From the NCBI GenBank assembly GCA_028698585.1, contig JAQVWG010000003.1, positions 124,416 through 157,228 of the forward strand: DNA of 32,813 nucleotides, read 5' to 3'. The stretch's first letter is position 1, and the number at the start of each line of letters is the position of its first letter. The stretch comes from Clostridia bacterium (GTDB taxonomy: Bacteria > Bacillota > Clostridia > Christensenellales > CAG-314). The position numbers were made by a program, and so were the translations under genes. Under the pieces are notes generated by a model that was given only the letters and a program-made list of their open reading frames with translations, was not told the origin of the DNA and ran no database searches. Below, piece by piece: positions 31,140 to 32,813 of this stretch.

Positions 31140-32702
31140 ATGAAAGATATTAATTATGCTATTGTCGAAACGACTCGTCCTCCAATTTATACTTGTATGA
31201 AGTATTGGGGAAAAAAGCCTCATAATGTGTGGTACGAATACATAAAAAATTATGTACCTAATAACGGAGTATTTTTAGACCCTTTTTGTGGTAGTGGAAT
31301 GTCTGCTATTGAAGCAGTTCGTGCTGGGAAAAAGGCGGTATGTTTTGATTTGAATCCATTAACATCTTTTGTTCTTGATGTTATGTGCACGTCTTTTGAT
31401 AAAAAATCTTTTTCAACTGAGGCAAAAAGGATTATAGATATTGTAAATTCAAACGAAATATATCAATCACTGTATGGTTACAAAAAAAATAACATACTTC
31501 ATAACGCAAAATATAAAGATGGCTTTTGCTATGAATGCTGTTTTATAAACTCTGATACAAATGAAAGAGTTATCGATACACCTAGTAATGATGACCTTAA
31601 AGCAATAAATGATTCTAAAGCATTAACATTCGGTTATAGTGTTCCTGTGGAAAAATTTAGGAAAAGCGAATCATTCAATGTGTCCTTAAGAAAGAAAATT
31701 GGTTCTTCGTATAAGGACTTATATACGAACAGAAATCTGTTCGTTTTAGGCCTTTTGTTTAATGAAATCCGGAAAATACCTGATTGTTCAATACAGCGCC
31801 AATTGCTTTATGCTTTTATTCAAAGCGTTCATTTATCAACTCGTATGTGTGTTCCACGTGGGAAGAAATCTAAAAGAGATTTTTCAACAAGTTGGGGACG
31901 ATCTGGTTATTTTGTTGCTAACACGGAAATGGAAATGAATCCATTGTTGTTGTTTAAGAATAACTGTTTTGGAAAGCAGTCTGTATCTAGTTGTTTAGAA
32001 AATCTGTCTAAATATGTAGGAAGAATTAAAGGGAAAAAAATATCCGATAATGAGTTAATCAATTTTTCTGATGATTATGACTTGTGGTACGGAACAATAG
32101 ATTCCAAAAAAATGTCAAATAATATTCCTACAAATTCTATTGATTTTGTATTAACTGACCCACCGTATGGTGGATTAGTTCAATATCTTGATTTGAGCAA
32201 TGTTTGGCTTTCTTGGTTAAGTCTGTTTAGTTCTGAGTACTCACCAAACTATGCCGAAGAAATTGTGATTAATCAGGAAAAAGATAATAATAAGTTTTGT
32301 TCTGATATTACTTCTGTTATTAAAGAAATAGCAAGTGTGAGCAAACCTGAAGCTAAGATGGTTTTGACATTTAATAACAAAAAGATTGAGGTTTGGAATT
32401 CTTTGCTTACATCGATTCAAGTTGGTGGATATGAAATAGAAAAAGTAATCCATCAACAGAATAAACGAAGTGGTGAATCGAATGTATGTGACAAGTATGG
32501 TTCGTCCTCAAGTGATTTTTATATTAGATGCAAACGTGGCAACCATCTTAATGAGGTGTTGTCTGTTTCTCAAATATCTTCGATTATTGTTGATACTGCA
32601 AAACAAATCATTTATGCGAGAAAAGAACCTACTCCATATCAGATTTTGTTAAATGGATTGCTGGCTATTGTTTCTGAAAAACACTATAATCCTGATAGTT
32701 AG
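31140..32702 (+). CDS. DNA (adenine-N6/cytosine-N4) methyltransferase
   Basis: The 520-residue enzyme transfers a methyl group from S-adenosylmethionine to DNA. An N-terminal 'MKYWGKKPHNVWYEYI' segment precedes the cofactor motif FLDPFCGSG (45-53). The catalytic motif DPPYGG begins at residue 340, followed by 'YLDLSNVWLSWL'. Motif I comes first, and a ~250-residue insert, likely the target-recognition part, separates it from DPPY, an alpha-like order. The Asp-Pro-Pro-Tyr form favours adenine N6. AGGAG precedes the ATG, and the gene is coupled to the Xre regulator. Its 3' end overlaps a convergent gene by 38 bases, which could be the matching endonuclease. The recognition sequence is unknown. 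Confidence 0.88.
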   Translation: MKDINYAIVETTRPPIYTCMKYWGKKPHNVWYEYIKNYVPNNGVFLDPFCGSGMSAIEAVRAGKKAVCFDLNPLTSFVLDVMCTSFDKKSFSTEAKRIIDIVNSNEIYQSLYGYKKNNILHNAKYKDGFCYECCFINSDTNERVIDTPSNDDLKAINDSKALTFGYSVPVEKFRKSESFNVSLRKKIGSSYKDLYTNRNLFVLGLLFNEIRKIPDCSIQRQLLYAFIQSVHLSTRMCVPRGKKSKRDFSTSWGRSGYFVANTEMEMNPLLLFKNNCFGKQSVSSCLENLSKYVGRIKGKKISDNELINFSDDYDLWYGTIDSKKMSNNIPTNSIDFVLTDPPYGGLVQYLDLSNVWLSWLSLFSSEYSPNYAEEIVINQEKDNNKFCSDITSVIKEIASVSKPEAKMVLTFNNKKIEVWNSLLTSIQVGGYEIEKVIHQQNKRSGESNVCDKYGSSSSDFYIRCKRGNHLNEVLSVSQISSIIVDTAKQIIYARKEPTPYQILLNGLLAIVSEKHYNPDS

Positions 32703-32813
32703 AAAGACTGGTTGCTTTGTCCGTTATATATTGGCATAATTGCTCAAATCCTTTCCCAAAAGTACGTTTGAAATCTTCAAAGTTATTTTGTCGCAACTCT
32801 ATTTTCAATCGTT
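32665..32813 (-). CDS. 3' end of a convergent gene, possible restriction enzyme
   Basis: The minus-strand frame is open from the right edge and ends at TAG 32665-32667. It reads RLKIELRQNNFEDFKRTFGK, then GFEQLCQYITDKAT and ends YSVFQKQ. Codon use and residue pattern look coding and helical. It overlaps the methyltransferase end by 38 bases. Placement fits the partner of a restriction-modification pair, but the fragment shows no catalytic motif. Confidence 0.6.
   Translation of the reverse strand, partial: RLKIELRQNNFEDFKRTFGKGFEQLCQYITDKATSLSNYQDYSVFQKQ

Overview
The window looks like part of a Gram-positive Firmicute (Clostridia-type) chromosome carrying accessory DNA. The evidence is strong GGAGG-type ribosome binding sites, AT-rich consensus promoters, lipoproteins with classical lipoboxes, a LexA of Firmicute type, and a manganese-riboswitch-controlled P-type ATPase. 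The genus cannot be read from the sequence. No rRNA, tRNA or CRISPR array was seen.

Bases 1-9000 look like the resident chromosome. They hold the end of a large MBG-repeat surface protein, a lipoprotein, a divergent lipoprotein/patatin pair, a cation-pumping P-type ATPase behind a yybP-ykoY-type riboswitch and attenuator, a decayed 152-bp tandem duplication of the ATPase gene's 3' end, and an AlkD-like DNA glycosylase.

Bases 9100-18000 are an AT-rich island read almost entirely from the minus strand. They hold two gene remnants, a HEPN-domain (ApeA-like) protein, a large serine recombinase, and a ~167-bp palindromic element. Next comes a run of nucleic-acid-related genes: membrane protein, metallophosphoesterase, FeS HhH-GPD glycosylase, and an unusual ADP-ribosylglycohydrolase / DnaQ-like exonuclease / FtsK-gamma-like fusion. 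A winged-helix protein is read from its own promoter at the far end. This looks like a repair or defence island.

Bases 18100-30800 are best explained as an integrated filamentous (inovirus-type) phage. Early genes are a LexA-like repressor, its SOS-type partner, two small zinc proteins (one Com-like), two sigma-region-4-like proteins and several small proteins. These are separated by strikingly structured RNA leaders. A putative ssDNA-binding protein, a terminator, a block of secreted or membrane-anchored virion-like proteins, a Zot-type assembly ATPase and a HUH rolling-circle Rep follow. The module ends in a region with four consecutive perfect hairpins, as expected of a filamentous-phage intergenic origin/packaging region.

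Bases 30870-32813 hold a small Xre-type regulator, a DNA adenine-type methyltransferase, and the end of a convergent gene running off the window. Together they resemble a regulated restriction-modification locus.

The main candidates for new biology are the three-part ADP-ribosylglycohydrolase fusion with its neighbours, and the phage early region. There, structured leaders, one of which sequesters a ribosome binding site, sit beside a Com-like RNA-binding-type zinc protein.
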